Shown here in pieces: positions 16,569-25,977 of a stretch of 64,000 bases of DNA. The stretch's first letter is position 1. Every line of letters starts with the position of its first letter. The stretch is from assembly GCA_038230515.1 (NCBI GenBank), contig JBBRND010000025.1, forward strand, positions 1 through 64,000. Direction: 5' to 3'. The notes beneath the pieces are model-generated. The model saw only the letters and a program-made list of their open reading frames with translations. It ran no database searches and had not been told where the DNA came from. The position numbers were made by a program, and so were the translations under genes. This DNA comes from JAPLDB01 sp038230515 (lineage in GTDB: Bacteria > Bacteroidota > Bacteroidia > AKYH767-A > 2013-40CM-41-45).

Positions 16569-18419
16569 ATGAATTCAAAAAAGAGAAAATATTTTTCAGG
16601 AATCATGCTCGCAATTTTGTTGAGCACTGTTTCTGTTTTTTCTTTTGCCGAAGAAGTGCGCTTCACTGCTTCTGCCTCAAATACAAGTGTTGCTGTTGGC
16701 GATCAGATTCAGATTACGTTTCAGCTCCAGGGCAATGGCAAAAATTTTCAGGCACCCAACTTTGCAGACTTTAATGTGCTGATGGGCCCGAGTCAAAGTA
16801 CTTCGATGCAAATCATGAATGGCTCTGTATCGCAATCCATATCTTATACGTACGTGATACAGGCAGCGAAGGAAGGAACGTTTAAAATTCCGGGTGCTGT
16901 CATTGATGTAGAAGGAAAAAAACTTCAATCGAACGGGCTTACAATTACTGTTGCTAAGGGTGGGAATAGTTCTCAGCAACAGCAGGGCGGAAGTTCTCAG
17001 CAAAGAAATAATGGAGGAAACGATGCTGCGCAATCTGGAGGGAAAGATGTTTTTTTTAGAGCGAGTGTTGAGAAATCGAATGTATATCGCGGAGAAGGCG
17101 TGTTGGTTAATTATAAGCTTTATACAAAAGTTACTTTGGTAAATTATGGTTTGAGCAAGATGCCCTCGCTTGAAGGATTTTTCAGCCAGGAAATTCAAAT
17201 GCCGCAGCAACTCGACTTTCATGTGGAGAATGTGGATGGAGTTCAATATAAAGTTGCTGATATAAAGAAGTTCGTGCTGTTTCCTCAGCGAAGTGGGTTA
17301 CTTACTCTCGATGCTATGGAAGGTGAAGTGGTTGTGCGGAAGCAAATTAGTCGTCAGCAGAGTCGCGATCCGTTCGATCAGTTTTTTAACAATCCGTTTT
17401 TCAATAATTCTGTTCAGGATATTCCGATCAAGTTAAAAAGCGATCCCATAAAAATAAATGTAAAGGAATTACCTGATGGTGCTCCTACAACTTTCAACGG
17501 TGCTGTCGGAAGATTTTCAATGGAAGCATCGCTTGATAAAAAAGAAACGAAAGCGCACGATGCGGTCACGCTGAAAATAAAAGTTACAGGAAAAGGGAAT
17601 CTCAAGCTGATTGATCCTCCAAAAATTGATTTTCCGCCTGATTTTGAAACGTACGATCCGAAGGTAACAGCGAATGTGACAACTTCGGCTACAGGAGTGA
17701 GCGGCAGTAAAACATTTGAGTATCTCGTGATACCGCGCAACGGTGGTGAGTATAGATTTTCGGTAAATGGTTTTTCTTTTTTTAATCTCGACAATAATAA
17801 ATATGAAACTGTGCCCGGTGCTGACTTCGCGCTGAAGGTTGGAAAGGGCGATGAAACAATGACTACAACCATAAGCGGGGTTTCAAAATCGGATGTGCAA
17901 TTTATTGGAAAAGATATTCGCTTCATCAAGACCAACGCTCCGCTCTTTGTTCAGCGAAACGGTTCGTTGTACAATTCTCCATTTTTTTATTCGCTGTGTG
18001 GCGCGCCTGCATTGCTGTTTGTGCTGCTGTTTGTTTTCAGAAAGCGGTATGTAGAAATGCAGAGCAATGTTACGCTGCTGAAAAGCCGCAGGGCAAATAA
18101 AATGGCAATGAAGCGGCTTAGTGCTGCAAAGAAGTTTTTGTCAGAAAATAATTCAGAAAAATTTCTTGATGAAATGTTCCGTGCCCTGTGGGGTTTTGTG
18201 AGCGACAAGCTACAGATTCCTGTTTCTGAGTTGTCGAAAGAAAATGTTTCGCAGGTTCTGACAGAAAAAAATGTTTCTGAGGACTCTATTGCAATGTTTA
18301 TTGAAACGCTTGATGCATGTGAACTCGCGCGATTTGCAAAAAGCATTGCTGCATCGAACCAGGAAATATATCAGAAGGGAATTGAGTTGATTACTAAACT
18401 GGGGGAAGAGATTGCATGA
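16569..18419 (+). CDS. batD: BatD, oxygen-tolerance membrane protein
   Basis: 616 aa. A signal peptide (1-28, ending SFAEE) is followed by a long periplasmic part of beta-sandwich domains. These are separated by a Ser/Gln/Asn-rich stretch at about 137-160 and a DPFDQFFNNPFFNN segment near 259-272. One transmembrane helix lies at about 472-492, with a cytosolic helical tail. Length and layout match BatD. It probably forms the periplasmic arm of the Bat complex. The stop overlaps the batE start (ATGA). Confidence 0.92.
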   Translation: MNSKKRKYFSGIMLAILLSTVSVFSFAEEVRFTASASNTSVAVGDQIQITFQLQGNGKNFQAPNFADFNVLMGPSQSTSMQIMNGSVSQSISYTYVIQAAKEGTFKIPGAVIDVEGKKLQSNGLTITVAKGGNSSQQQQGGSSQQRNNGGNDAAQSGGKDVFFRASVEKSNVYRGEGVLVNYKLYTKVTLVNYGLSKMPSLEGFFSQEIQMPQQLDFHVENVDGVQYKVADIKKFVLFPQRSGLLTLDAMEGEVVVRKQISRQQSRDPFDQFFNNPFFNNSVQDIPIKLKSDPIKINVKELPDGAPTTFNGAVGRFSMEASLDKKETKAHDAVTLKIKVTGKGNLKLIDPPKIDFPPDFETYDPKVTANVTTSATGVSGSKTFEYLVIPRNGGEYRFSVNGFSFFNLDNNKYETVPGADFALKVGKGDETMTTTISGVSKSDVQFIGKDIRFIKTNAPLFVQRNGSLYNSPFFYSLCGAPALLFVLLFVFRKRYVEMQSNVTLLKSRRANKMAMKRLSAAKKFLSENNSEKFLDEMFRALWGFVSDKLQIPVSELSKENVSQVLTEKNVSEDSIAMFIETLDACELARFAKSIAASNQEIYQKGIELITKLGEEIA

Positions 18420-19198
18420 AGAAGCTATTAGTTAATAGTCATTGGTCATTAGTCATTTGTTTTGTTGCAATGATTCTGTTTTCGTTCAATGCAAATGCAA
18501 GTGATGCATCTTCCGAGTTTCAGAAAGCGAATGAACTTTATCAGAAACAAAATTACGACAGTGCGATAAAAATTTATGAGCAGCTTATTTCTCAGGATTA
18601 TCTTTCTGCGGAAGTTTTTTACAACCTCGGCAATTGTTATTACAAGCGCGACAGCGTTGGCAAATCCATTCTTAATTACGAACGTGCGCTCAAGTTGAAG
18701 CCCGATGACGAAGACATCAATTTCAACCTGAAAGTTGCACAACTGAAAGTGGTTGATAAAATTGAAGCCGTGCCGGAAATATTTTACAGACGGTGGATCA
18801 AATCGCTTTCTTCCATGTTTACCATGGACGGTTGGAGCCACTTTATTCTTGTTTGCGTGTGGCTTCTGTTTCTTTCTGCTGCTGTGTATGTGGTTTCTTC
18901 GAGATCATCAATGAAGCCCATGGGTTTTTTGCTGGCTACATTTTTTCTCATCATTGGTTCCTGCGGATGGTTTCTCGCGCAGCAAAGTTATGCCGATCAT
19001 GTTTCAAGCAAGAGTGCCGTGGTGATGAATGTAACTGCGTATGTTAAAAGTTCACCGGGCGATAGCAACACCGATCTTTTTCTGCTTCATGAAGGCACGA
19101 AGGTGGAAGTGATTGATGAATACGAGAACTGGGTGAAGATCAAAATTGCCAATGGCAGCGTGGGGTGGCTGAAGATGGCTGAGATTGAACAGATTTAA
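18416..19198 (+). CDS. batE: BatE, TPR and SH3-like protein
   Basis: 260 aa. A signal peptide (1-28) is followed by TPR units (about 30-105), two membrane helices (about 140-161 and 168-185) and a C-terminal bacterial SH3 domain (about 200-258, 'VKSSPG...L.EG.KVEV..EY..W.KI...G..GW'). This matches BatE, the last gene of the Bat operon. SH3 domains of this type often bind peptidoglycan or peptides. The signal-peptide core is encoded by a heptamer tract (18426-18460). No hairpin terminator follows; array B starts 21 bp after the stop. Confidence 0.9.
   Translation: MKKLLVNSHWSLVICFVAMILFSFNANASDASSEFQKANELYQKQNYDSAIKIYEQLISQDYLSAEVFYNLGNCYYKRDSVGKSILNYERALKLKPDDEDINFNLKVAQLKVVDKIEAVPEIFYRRWIKSLSSMFTMDGWSHFILVCVWLLFLSAAVYVVSSRSSMKPMGFLLATFFLIIGSCGWFLAQQSYADHVSSKSAVVMNVTAYVKSSPGDSNTDLFLLHEGTKVEVIDEYENWVKIKIANGSVGWLKMAEIEQI
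18426..18460. repeat. 7-bp-period tract encoding the BatE signal peptide
   Basis: Five heptamers of form CATTAGT, in frame, encoding about residues 4-15 of BatE. Confidence 0.7.
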
Positions 19199-19219
19199 TT
19201 TCCATTTCTGTACAGAATG

Positions 19220-19429
19220 AAATGACTCACATCCTTGTCTGAGTCATTCATGCCCGGAAGAAAATGACTCACATCCTTGCTTGAGTCATTCATGCACGGA
19301 AGAAAATGACTCACATCCTTGTATGAGTTATTCATGCACGGAAGAAAATGGTTCACATCCTTGTCTGAATCATTCATGCACGGAAAAAAATGACTCATTT
19401 CCTTGTCTGAGTCGCTCACACACGTTAGA
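19220..19429. repeat. 42-bp tandem array B (5 units)
   Basis: Units start at 19220, 19262, 19304, 19346 and 19388, each exactly 42 bp, with a degraded half unit just before. Each holds an inverted repeat GACTCA-N10-TGAGTC and a TCATGCACGGAAGAAAAT tail. In unit 4 the left arm becomes GGTTCA and the right arm TGAATC, so pairing is largely kept. The unit is unrelated in sequence to array A. The rest of this 450-bp gap (19430-19648) contains TAAATTCG at 19488-19495, a GC-rich stretch at 19507-19555 and the promoter at 19622. Confidence 0.85.
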
Positions 19430-19621
19430 AAACCATTTTAAACCGTCAGAAAAGGGCTTTATTTCTGCCTCAACCTTAAAATTTTAGTAAATTCGATGTT
19501 TTGCCTCTAGCGGGCTTAAAAGGGCTGCCACGCTCTGCTGTTCCGCAAGCTAGGTTACCTCATTTTAATTTTAGAAGTAAAAGCCCATGCCCTGTTTAAT
19601 ACGAGCGGTGTGTTTTTGTTG

Positions 19622-19629
19622 TAGCTTTG
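19622..19629 (+). promoter_or_regulatory. candidate -7 element for 19649
   Basis: TAGCTTTG fits TAnnTTTG and lies 19 bp before the ATG. Confidence 0.45.
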
Positions 19630-19648
19630 AAGACTGAAATATTTTAGG

Positions 19649-21922
19649 ATGAAAAAAATTCTACTGTTCTTATTTTTGGCTTTGTTTATTTCGAATAAGA
19701 TTGCTGCGCAAGCCGGAACGTTAGATTCGACTTTTGGCGTTGGCGGAAAAGTAATTATGAACTTCGGTGCAAGCGCATCAGCAAGTGCTGTTGCAATCCA
19801 ATCTGATGGAAAAATTGTTGTAGGGGGGCAGATATCAAACCAATTTTTAGTAGAAAGATTTAATAGTGATGGTTCTCTTGATACAAGTTTTAGTAATGAT
19901 GGGTGGGATACTATTGGCACTTCTGTTAACTGCGGAGATTTAGCTATTCAATCAGATGGGAAAATTGTTGCTGTAGGTATTATTATTGTCCGATATAATT
20001 TGAATGGAACATTAGATTCTACTTTTGGAATCAACGGTACTGCAAATACCTACAGCAACAGAGTAGGGCTTCAATCAAATGGTAAAATTATTGTTGCTCA
20101 TGGTGTGTTCGGAACTGCAAGAATTAATACGAATGGTTTTTTGGATCCAACATTTGGTGTAGGCGGTACTACACAACCAATCAGTTTTCAGACCGAGTAT
20201 GAAAGCACTACTGCTTATGATATTGTAGTATTACCCAATGACAAAATTGTAGTTGTTGGAGGAACCTGTACATGCCCTTCTAGCTGTTTTTGCGATGATG
20301 CAATTGCAATTTATAACTCAGACGGTACTCTATTTTCCAAATTTACAATAAGTAATGAATTCTGGGGTTATGAGGAGTTAACATCGGCTGCATTAAATTC
20401 AGACGGAACGTTATTAGCTTCAGGTATAGATGAATTCTTTGGCGCAAATTATGTCATTTCCAATTACGGAGGAGGATATCCTGCAACTAATATTTATTAT
20501 TCAACAATTTTTAGTCAACCAGATGGAAAATTTTTACTTGCCGGAAATCCATACCAGAATTTTAATGATTTTAATATCGCCCGGTTTAATAACGATTTTT
20601 CTCTTTCTTTAGACAGTAGTTTTGGTTCAAACGGAACAGTAATTACTGACTTTGGTTCTAACAATGAGCAACCTCATTCTATAGCTATTCAGCCAGATGG
20701 AAAAATAGTTGTTGCCGGTCAATCTGGAGGCAACTTGGTTTTAGCGAGATACAACAACTGCGGTGGCACTTATTCAACTGTATCGCCATGTACGGCAGCT
20801 TGTAACGGTTCTATTTCATTTATATCTGCTTTTGGAAATTTTCCCTTCAATTATTTATGGTCAACTGGAGATACCATTTCAACAATTGATTCCCTCTGCT
20901 CGGGAACTTATTCCGTTACGATAACAGATAGCAGTGGCTGTGTTTCAAATTATACTATTCAGCTTGACGCAATTGCTGCACTTGCCTATCGCACTCCAGC
21001 ACTTTGTAATGGTTCATGCGATGGCTCTGCCAGTGCAACCTTGCTGAATAGTGTTCCCCCCTTTACCTATTTATGGAGTAATGGTGATACAACAGATACA
21101 ATCACCAATCTCTGCAGTGGTACTTACACAGTATCAGTTACTGATTCCAACTTATGCACTGATTCTGCAACTGTAACCGTTACGCAACCGACACCGATTA
21201 CTTCAACTTTCAACGGTATTGATGCTTCCTGTTTCTCACTGTGCGATGGTTCATTTGCCGACAATATTTATGGAGGGAATTCTCCTTATGTTATTTCGAT
21301 TTGCGGGGGAGGAAACCTTGTTCAGGATTCTCTGTGTGCCGGAATTTATTGTGTAATCGTTACAGATGCTCACGGCTGCGATGCGACCAACTCATTTACA
21401 GTAAATGAACCGCCATCTATTTTATTTTCTTCTTCTACCATACACAACCCATCGTGTACAGCTTGCTATAACGGATTTATTACTTTTAATCCTCCTACTG
21501 GCGGAATACCACCATATCAAATCGGATGGACATATCACTGGGGACATATGACAGGAGATACAATTATCAATCTTCCGGCAGGTATTTATATTGTAACAGC
21601 AACTGATGCAAACGGCTGCACTTATTCTTTCAATGATACATTGGTAGATCAACCCGATTGGGTAAGGAATAATTATTCAGAAAATCAGTTTATCATTTCT
21701 CCCAACCCAACTCAAAATCAGTTTACGGTTTACAGTTCTCAGTTTATAGATGGAACAATTGAAATCTACAATGTAGTAGGAGAAAAACTCATTAGTCAGC
21801 AGTTTGCAGTCGGCAGTCAAAAAGAGGTTACAGTTTATGTAAGTAAACTTCCTGCTTCTATTTATTTTGTGAAAATAAAAACTGAGAAAGGGAGCGTAAT
21901 TCAGAAGTTAGTTGTGCAATAA
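19649..21922 (+). CDS. T9SS-secreted delta-60-repeat and SprB-repeat protein
   Basis: 757 aa. A signal peptide (1-21, ending AAQ) is followed by about six delta-60 repeats (22-370; 'LD.TFG..G', 'A.QSDGKIVV.G', 'RFN.DGSLD') that should fold as a beta propeller. Three or four SprB-type repeats (about 375-680; 'YLWS.GDT...I..LC.GTY.V.VTD..GC') and a T9SS type A sorting domain follow. Heptamer tracts occupy both sorting-domain loops (21714-21748, 21790-21817). The protein is expected on the cell surface; SprB-type repeats are known from gliding adhesins, but no gliding gene is in this window. The start agrees with the promoter at 19622. Confidence 0.87.
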   Translation: MKKILLFLFLALFISNKIAAQAGTLDSTFGVGGKVIMNFGASASASAVAIQSDGKIVVGGQISNQFLVERFNSDGSLDTSFSNDGWDTIGTSVNCGDLAIQSDGKIVAVGIIIVRYNLNGTLDSTFGINGTANTYSNRVGLQSNGKIIVAHGVFGTARINTNGFLDPTFGVGGTTQPISFQTEYESTTAYDIVVLPNDKIVVVGGTCTCPSSCFCDDAIAIYNSDGTLFSKFTISNEFWGYEELTSAALNSDGTLLASGIDEFFGANYVISNYGGGYPATNIYYSTIFSQPDGKFLLAGNPYQNFNDFNIARFNNDFSLSLDSSFGSNGTVITDFGSNNEQPHSIAIQPDGKIVVAGQSGGNLVLARYNNCGGTYSTVSPCTAACNGSISFISAFGNFPFNYLWSTGDTISTIDSLCSGTYSVTITDSSGCVSNYTIQLDAIAALAYRTPALCNGSCDGSASATLLNSVPPFTYLWSNGDTTDTITNLCSGTYTVSVTDSNLCTDSATVTVTQPTPITSTFNGIDASCFSLCDGSFADNIYGGNSPYVISICGGGNLVQDSLCAGIYCVIVTDAHGCDATNSFTVNEPPSILFSSSTIHNPSCTACYNGFITFNPPTGGIPPYQIGWTYHWGHMTGDTIINLPAGIYIVTATDANGCTYSFNDTLVDQPDWVRNNYSENQFIISPNPTQNQFTVYSSQFIDGTIEIYNVVGEKLISQQFAVGSQKEVTVYVSKLPASIYFVKIKTEKGSVIQKLVVQ
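21714..21748. repeat. 7-bp-period tract in sorting domain (loop A)
   Basis: Five heptamers of form GTTTACA, in frame, after the sorting-domain PNPT motif. Confidence 0.7.
21790..21817. repeat. 7-bp-period tract in sorting domain (loop B)
   Basis: Four heptamers ending in AGT (form CnGCAGT), in frame, between 'VGEKL' and the final strands. Confidence 0.65.
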
Positions 21923-21933
21923 AAGTTTTTGAT

Positions 21934-22656
21934 TCACTCTACAACTACATACTTCAGATCGCAATCGAACTTCCAGTTTTTCATCTCAATTTTATCGGCA
22001 CATAGTTTTGTAATCTTGATAATTACATCACTACTATCGGTTGCGCTGTCAATAGTACCCACCACCTTGCAATAAACGCCCTTGCTGTTTTGTTTGCTCG
22101 TAAGATGAATGATAGTTCCCACTGGGGCTGTGCGATGGAGCGCGTGATATTTATTCTGTTCAAGATTATTATCAGGAGTCCATGAGGCAATGCCGGACTC
22201 ATTAAATTCCTTCGCATTTTTTACAGACACATCTTTAATTGGCGCGGAACTATCGGTTTTTGTTACAGCTTTCGTTTTGCCCATTGCAGTGGTAGAGTCT
22301 GTTTTAGCTTTTACCTTCGATCCCTTTTTTACATCCACAACGGGTTCTTTCTCCTTTGCAGCTTTAACAGCAGGTTTCTCCTCCTTACCGGCTGCCGAAG
22401 GTTTGCCTGCTACAGGCACAGCAATAATTTCATTTACCCAAAGCGAATCATCCTTGTCTGCATTGGCTGCTCTCAAATCAGCAAATTTTATTTTATACTG
22501 ATGGGCAATGCTCAACCATCCTTCACCCTCCATCACTACATGATTGATGTAATTTTGATTGCTTCCTTTTTTTGATTGCAATGAATCAGGCGAAAATGAA
22601 ATTGCGAAATGTGAGTGCGCTATCAGCACAACTAGAACCACAATAACTTTTTTCAT
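21934..22656 (-). CDS. LysM protein with RlpA-like C-terminus
   Basis: 240 aa. A signal peptide (1-20) is followed by one LysM domain (about 37-82, 'HVVMEGEGWLSIAHQYKIKFADLRAAN' type) that should bind peptidoglycan. A Lys/Ala-rich linker (about 85-140) and a domain at 150-238 follow. The last domain contains ESGIASW, HRTAPVGTIIHL and CKVVGTI, and resembles a double-psi beta-barrel (RlpA-like). Probably a periplasmic cell-wall protein. It converges on the T9SS gene at 19649, with 11 bp between stops and no visible terminator. Confidence 0.8.
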   Translation of the reverse strand: MKKVIVVLVVLIAHSHFAISFSPDSLQSKKGSNQNYINHVVMEGEGWLSIAHQYKIKFADLRAANADKDDSLWVNEIIAVPVAGKPSAAGKEEKPAVKAAKEKEPVVDVKKGSKVKAKTDSTTAMGKTKAVTKTDSSAPIKDVSVKNAKEFNESGIASWTPDNNLEQNKYHALHRTAPVGTIIHLTSKQNSKGVYCKVVGTIDSATDSSDVIIKITKLCADKIEMKNWKFDCDLKYVVVE

Positions 22657-22764
22657 AACTATTAATATTTATTGTTTACAGAAGATGCAGTTCGACAAAT
22701 ATCGTAAAATTGGTGATACAAGTGAAGAAGATCGGCATTGGCATGCTTTTACCTCGCTATTCAC

Positions 22765-22772
22765 TATCTTTG
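22765..22772 (+). promoter_or_regulatory. candidate -7 element for 22792
   Basis: TATCTTTG fits TAnnTTTG, 19 bp before the ATG at 22792, and supports that start over the longer open frame. Confidence 0.5.
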
Positions 22773-22791
22773 CATAGTTAAACCTTACCTA

Positions 22792-23163
22792 ATGAAAATA
22801 AGATGTAGCATTCCCCTCCTGTTTTTCATTTATGCAGGTACTGTACTTGCGCAGGAAAATGTTCCTGAAATTACCATTCGGCAGGCAAAAGATTACGAAG
22901 GGAAAAAAATTACCATCTGCTCAGAGGTGAAAGATGTGTATGTAAACAAGAAGGCAAAAGGCGAACCCACCATGCTCAATTTCGGTGGTGCGTATCCTCA
23001 TCAATCCTTTACGGTCATTATCTGGAAAGATAACCTTGCAAATTTTCAATACGATCCTGCTGTTTACCTGATGAACAAAAACATTTGTGTGACAGGTATA
23101 ATAACCATGTACAAAGGGCGGCCGGAGATGGAAATAAAAACGCCCGGTGAGATTTACGAATAA
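22792..23163 (+). CDS. small exported OB-fold-like protein
   Basis: 123 aa. The ATG at 22792 gives a signal peptide (1-19, ending VLAQ). The mature part (ITICSEVKDVYV..., LNFGGAYPHQSFTVIIW, KNICVTGIITMYKGRPEMEI) looks like a single OB-fold of the type found next to secreted nucleases. The FTVIIW and 'VTG.I..YKGRPE' strands are typical of that group. It stands alone with its own promoter. Nucleic-acid binding is possible but unproven. Confidence 0.75.
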   Translation: MKIRCSIPLLFFIYAGTVLAQENVPEITIRQAKDYEGKKITICSEVKDVYVNKKAKGEPTMLNFGGAYPHQSFTVIIWKDNLANFQYDPAVYLMNKNICVTGIITMYKGRPEMEIKTPGEIYE

Positions 23164-23189
23164 TCAGGATCTCAAAATTTTTCTTTCGA

Positions 23190-24209
23190 CTAATTAAATC
23201 TTTTCAGCACTTCAACAGTGCAATCAATCATTGCATCATCCACATCAAGATGCGTAACAAAGCGGATAGTATTTTTCCCGAACGGAACTGCTTTTATTTT
23301 TTCTTCTGAAAGATAATTCAGAAAAGAGGTTGAATCCACATCATCATTCAGTGTGAATACAATAATGTTTGTATCAACTGGAAGCAATTCTTTTACATAG
23401 CTGAGAGAAGAAATTGTTTTGCCAAGGTCTTTGGCTCTGCGGTGATCGTCTTTCAAACGGGTAATATTGTTTTCAAGAGCAAACAATCCGGCAGCAGCAA
23501 TGAATCCCGCCTGTCTCATTCCGCCACCCATTACTTTGCGAACACGCCTTGCCTGTTTTATATTTTCTTTTGATGAAATTAGAAGAGAACCAATTGGAGC
23601 GCCTAATCCTTTGCTCAGACAAAATGAAATGGTGTCAAATAGTTTTCCCACTTCAATAGGCGAATCTTTTGTTTCTGACAGCGCATTCAGAATGCGTGCG
23701 CCATCAAGATGCAGACGAAGATTATTTTTTTTGCATACTTCCGAAATTTCAAAAAGCGTTTGCATTGAATAAATACTCCCTCCGCCCTTGTTGTGTGTGT
23801 TTTCAAGAGAGACCAATTTGGTTTGAGGAAGATGAACATTCTCTCCGTTGATATTGTCGAGAACATCCTGTGCTGTTATTCTTCCGCGATCTCCATTTAC
23901 AAAACGGATGGAGCAACCACTGTGAAATGCCCATCCGCCTCCTTCGTAATAATAAATGTGTGATGATTTATCACAGATAATCTCATTCATTGGTTGCGTA
24001 AGAATCTTAATTGCAATCTGATTGCACATTGTTCCCGAAGGACAAAAGAGCGCGGCTTCCTTTCCAAATAATGCTGCACCTTTTTCTTCGAGAGCAATTA
24101 CTGTTGGATCTTCTTCAAAAACATCATCGCCAACTTTTGCATTCATCATGGCAGCAAGCATGGCAGGGGAGGGGCGCGTTACGGTGTCGGAGCGGAGATC
24201 GATCAGCAT
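23190..24209 (-). CDS. ltaE: low-specificity threonine aldolase
   Basis: 339 aa, cytosolic fold-type I PLP enzyme that splits L-threonine or L-allo-threonine to glycine and acetaldehyde. Visible motifs are RSDTVTRP (6-13), GDDVFEEDPTV (27-37), ENTHNKGGG (136-144), HLDGAR (167-172) and the PLP lysine in CLSKGLGAPIGS (Lys200). Full length for the family. The gap on its 5' side (24210-24276) holds a heptamer tract at 24251-24285. Confidence 0.93.
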   Translation of the reverse strand: MLIDLRSDTVTRPSPAMLAAMMNAKVGDDVFEEDPTVIALEEKGAALFGKEAALFCPSGTMCNQIAIKILTQPMNEIICDKSSHIYYYEGGGWAFHSGCSIRFVNGDRGRITAQDVLDNINGENVHLPQTKLVSLENTHNKGGGSIYSMQTLFEISEVCKKNNLRLHLDGARILNALSETKDSPIEVGKLFDTISFCLSKGLGAPIGSLLISSKENIKQARRVRKVMGGGMRQAGFIAAAGLFALENNITRLKDDHRRAKDLGKTISSLSYVKELLPVDTNIIVFTLNDDVDSTSFLNYLSEEKIKAVPFGKNTIRFVTHLDVDDAMIDCTVEVLKRFN

Positions 24210-24250
24210 TGTTGATTTTAAATTGAAAATGGAATGTTGTTTCGCTTATA

Positions 24251-24285
24251 ACAGTTAACGTATTACTGATAACTTTTTACTTCTC
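24251..24285. repeat. 7-bp-period tract at the 3' end of the OstA-like gene
   Basis: Five heptamers each starting with AC (ACnnnTA/ACTTnnn). The tract runs over the stop codon of the leftward gene ending at 24277 and lies 5' of ltaE. Confidence 0.6.
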
Positions 24286-25824
24286 ATAAATCCCATCCTT
24301 CGTTTTCGGTCTGTCATCATCTCTCCATGTAAATCCTTTCAGGCGAAGTTCACTGGGAGAAAGTTCTTTCATGGGATACAATGTGCCATCGGGCTGAGTA
24401 AGCAACGTAATCTGCTGAACTTTATTTTCATTCACGCGGATGATTAGGTCGCTGCAATCGGCACGGTTCACACCGAAATCTTTTTCCTGTTTATTCTTTC
24501 CGTAGTAAATAGTTTGTCCGTTTCCGGTTACATAAATTTTGTAAAGTTTATTCTCTGCAAAATATCCCGTCATGTTTTTCCCTCGAATCTGGTTGAAGCG
24601 AAGCGAATCCACCCCTCCCTTTTCCAAACTGTCAGCGCGCGAAGTGATGAAAGAAGAATTCACCAAATACATTTTATCAATCTTAGAGTTGGCAGTTTGT
24701 ATCGTAATGGAATCAGCAGTGAGCTGATTCAATCCGCTCCAAAGCACAGGATCGGTGTACATGCGGATGGTAGAGTCTATGTAAGAATACACGAGCGAAT
24801 CGCACCTGCCCTGAAGGTCGCTACGGAAAATTTTTACATGATGATAAACAAACAGATTCCGCTTGCGGCTTCCGCTGGTGTCCACGCTGTGATCAGCAGA
24901 ATCAGGAACAGCTCTCAAGGTATCGCCATGCATGAACAGAGAATCTTTTTCATATATCTGAATCACGGTTGCATGTCCGGTCACAAAAGATGAATCTACC
25001 TTTTCATGATGCTCCGCATAATCGCCACTGATAATTACTTTGTTGGTGGAATCGTACACTGAAACATTTCCATACCCGATGCCTATGCTCTGCACGCGAT
25101 CATAGGTTACAGTATCTCCGCGCAACAATTGTTCTTTCGATTGCAGGTACGCATGATCTGTAAAAAGAGATGTCTGGTTGTCCGTATTGTACCAACCGTT
25201 CTCGCAGTAAATTAAATTTTCAGCAGAGCGGATAAACGTAGGACTCAGAAAGAACGCTGTTTTTGAAGTGGTGCTGTACTTCAGCGTATCGCACGTAAGT
25301 TTAAACTGCGGATTGATCAACACCACATCCTGTTTGAAAAACAACTCATGCGAATTGCTATAAAGATATCCGCGGCTGCTCGTTAGTGTGTTTTCCTCAT
25401 CAATAATGTGAGCGCTGTCAGCATAAGATGCAATGTCGTCCTGCATGTTGTAATCGAGTCGCGAAGTATTAAGCGTCATGTTGCGGTCTTTCATTTCAAC
25501 ATCGTCAAACATTTGTGCCAAGCGCGTATCGCCAAGATAAATCAAATGCCTGCCTGTAATTGTAGTGGTGTCTCCCTGATTGATGCGCACATGCCCGAAG
25601 GCCTCTAAATTATTTTCCTGCTTGTAGAGATAAGCGCTGTCACATGTCATAATCGCATTCTCATGTTTGAATGTCACGTTGCCCAGCAGGCGGTCGGCAT
25701 TTTTATTTATGGCTTCGTCAAACTCATTCACATCGGCATGCACAAGCTCAATGCGCGATGGCTTTTGTGCAAACGCATAAATGGAAAAAAGAAAAAAAGT
25801 GAAGAGGAGGCGAATGAATTTCAT
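24277..25824 (-). CDS. OstA/LptA-like organic-solvent-tolerance family protein
   Basis: 515 aa. The signal peptide (1-20, ending AFAQ) starts at the ATG at 25824; the longer open frame begins with a non-ATG codon, and a TACATTTG promoter element at 25834-25841 supports the shorter form. The body is a long series of OstA-type beta-jellyroll strands ('A...CDSAY.Y', 'G....Y..G', 'V...D....'). Family members bind LPS between the membranes or form part of the Lpt bridge. At 515 aa it is longer than classic LptA and matches the Bacteroidota OstA-like form. Single gene. Confidence 0.82.
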   Translation of the reverse strand: MKFIRLLFTFFLFSIYAFAQKPSRIELVHADVNEFDEAINKNADRLLGNVTFKHENAIMTCDSAYLYKQENNLEAFGHVRINQGDTTTITGRHLIYLGDTRLAQMFDDVEMKDRNMTLNTSRLDYNMQDDIASYADSAHIIDEENTLTSSRGYLYSNSHELFFKQDVVLINPQFKLTCDTLKYSTTSKTAFFLSPTFIRSAENLIYCENGWYNTDNQTSLFTDHAYLQSKEQLLRGDTVTYDRVQSIGIGYGNVSVYDSTNKVIISGDYAEHHEKVDSSFVTGHATVIQIYEKDSLFMHGDTLRAVPDSADHSVDTSGSRKRNLFVYHHVKIFRSDLQGRCDSLVYSYIDSTIRMYTDPVLWSGLNQLTADSITIQTANSKIDKMYLVNSSFITSRADSLEKGGVDSLRFNQIRGKNMTGYFAENKLYKIYVTGNGQTIYYGKNKQEKDFGVNRADCSDLIIRVNENKVQQITLLTQPDGTLYPMKELSPSELRLKGFTWRDDDRPKTKDGIYEK

Positions 25825-25833
25825 TAAGCACGG

Positions 25834-25841
25834 CAAATGTA
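25834..25841 (-). promoter_or_regulatory. candidate -7 element for the OstA-like gene
   Basis: Reverse-strand TACATTTG, an exact TAnnTTTG, ends 9 bp before the ATG at 25824. This implies a very short leader. Confidence 0.5.
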
Positions 25842-25977
25842 TTCTGAAAAAACGAAAATGTAGTGCTTCATCAGATGTTTGAATTAGTATGTAAATGAAA
25901 TTCGTTCGCTTCGAGATTGCAGCAGAAATTTTTATTTCCTTACGTTTGCTTCTTAAAAATTATTCTCAGTTACCTTC

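Noticed and set aside
19195..19487. Repeat peptides on both strands through array B
   Set aside because: Same explanation as for array A. Open frames exist on both strands at once, which argues against coding.
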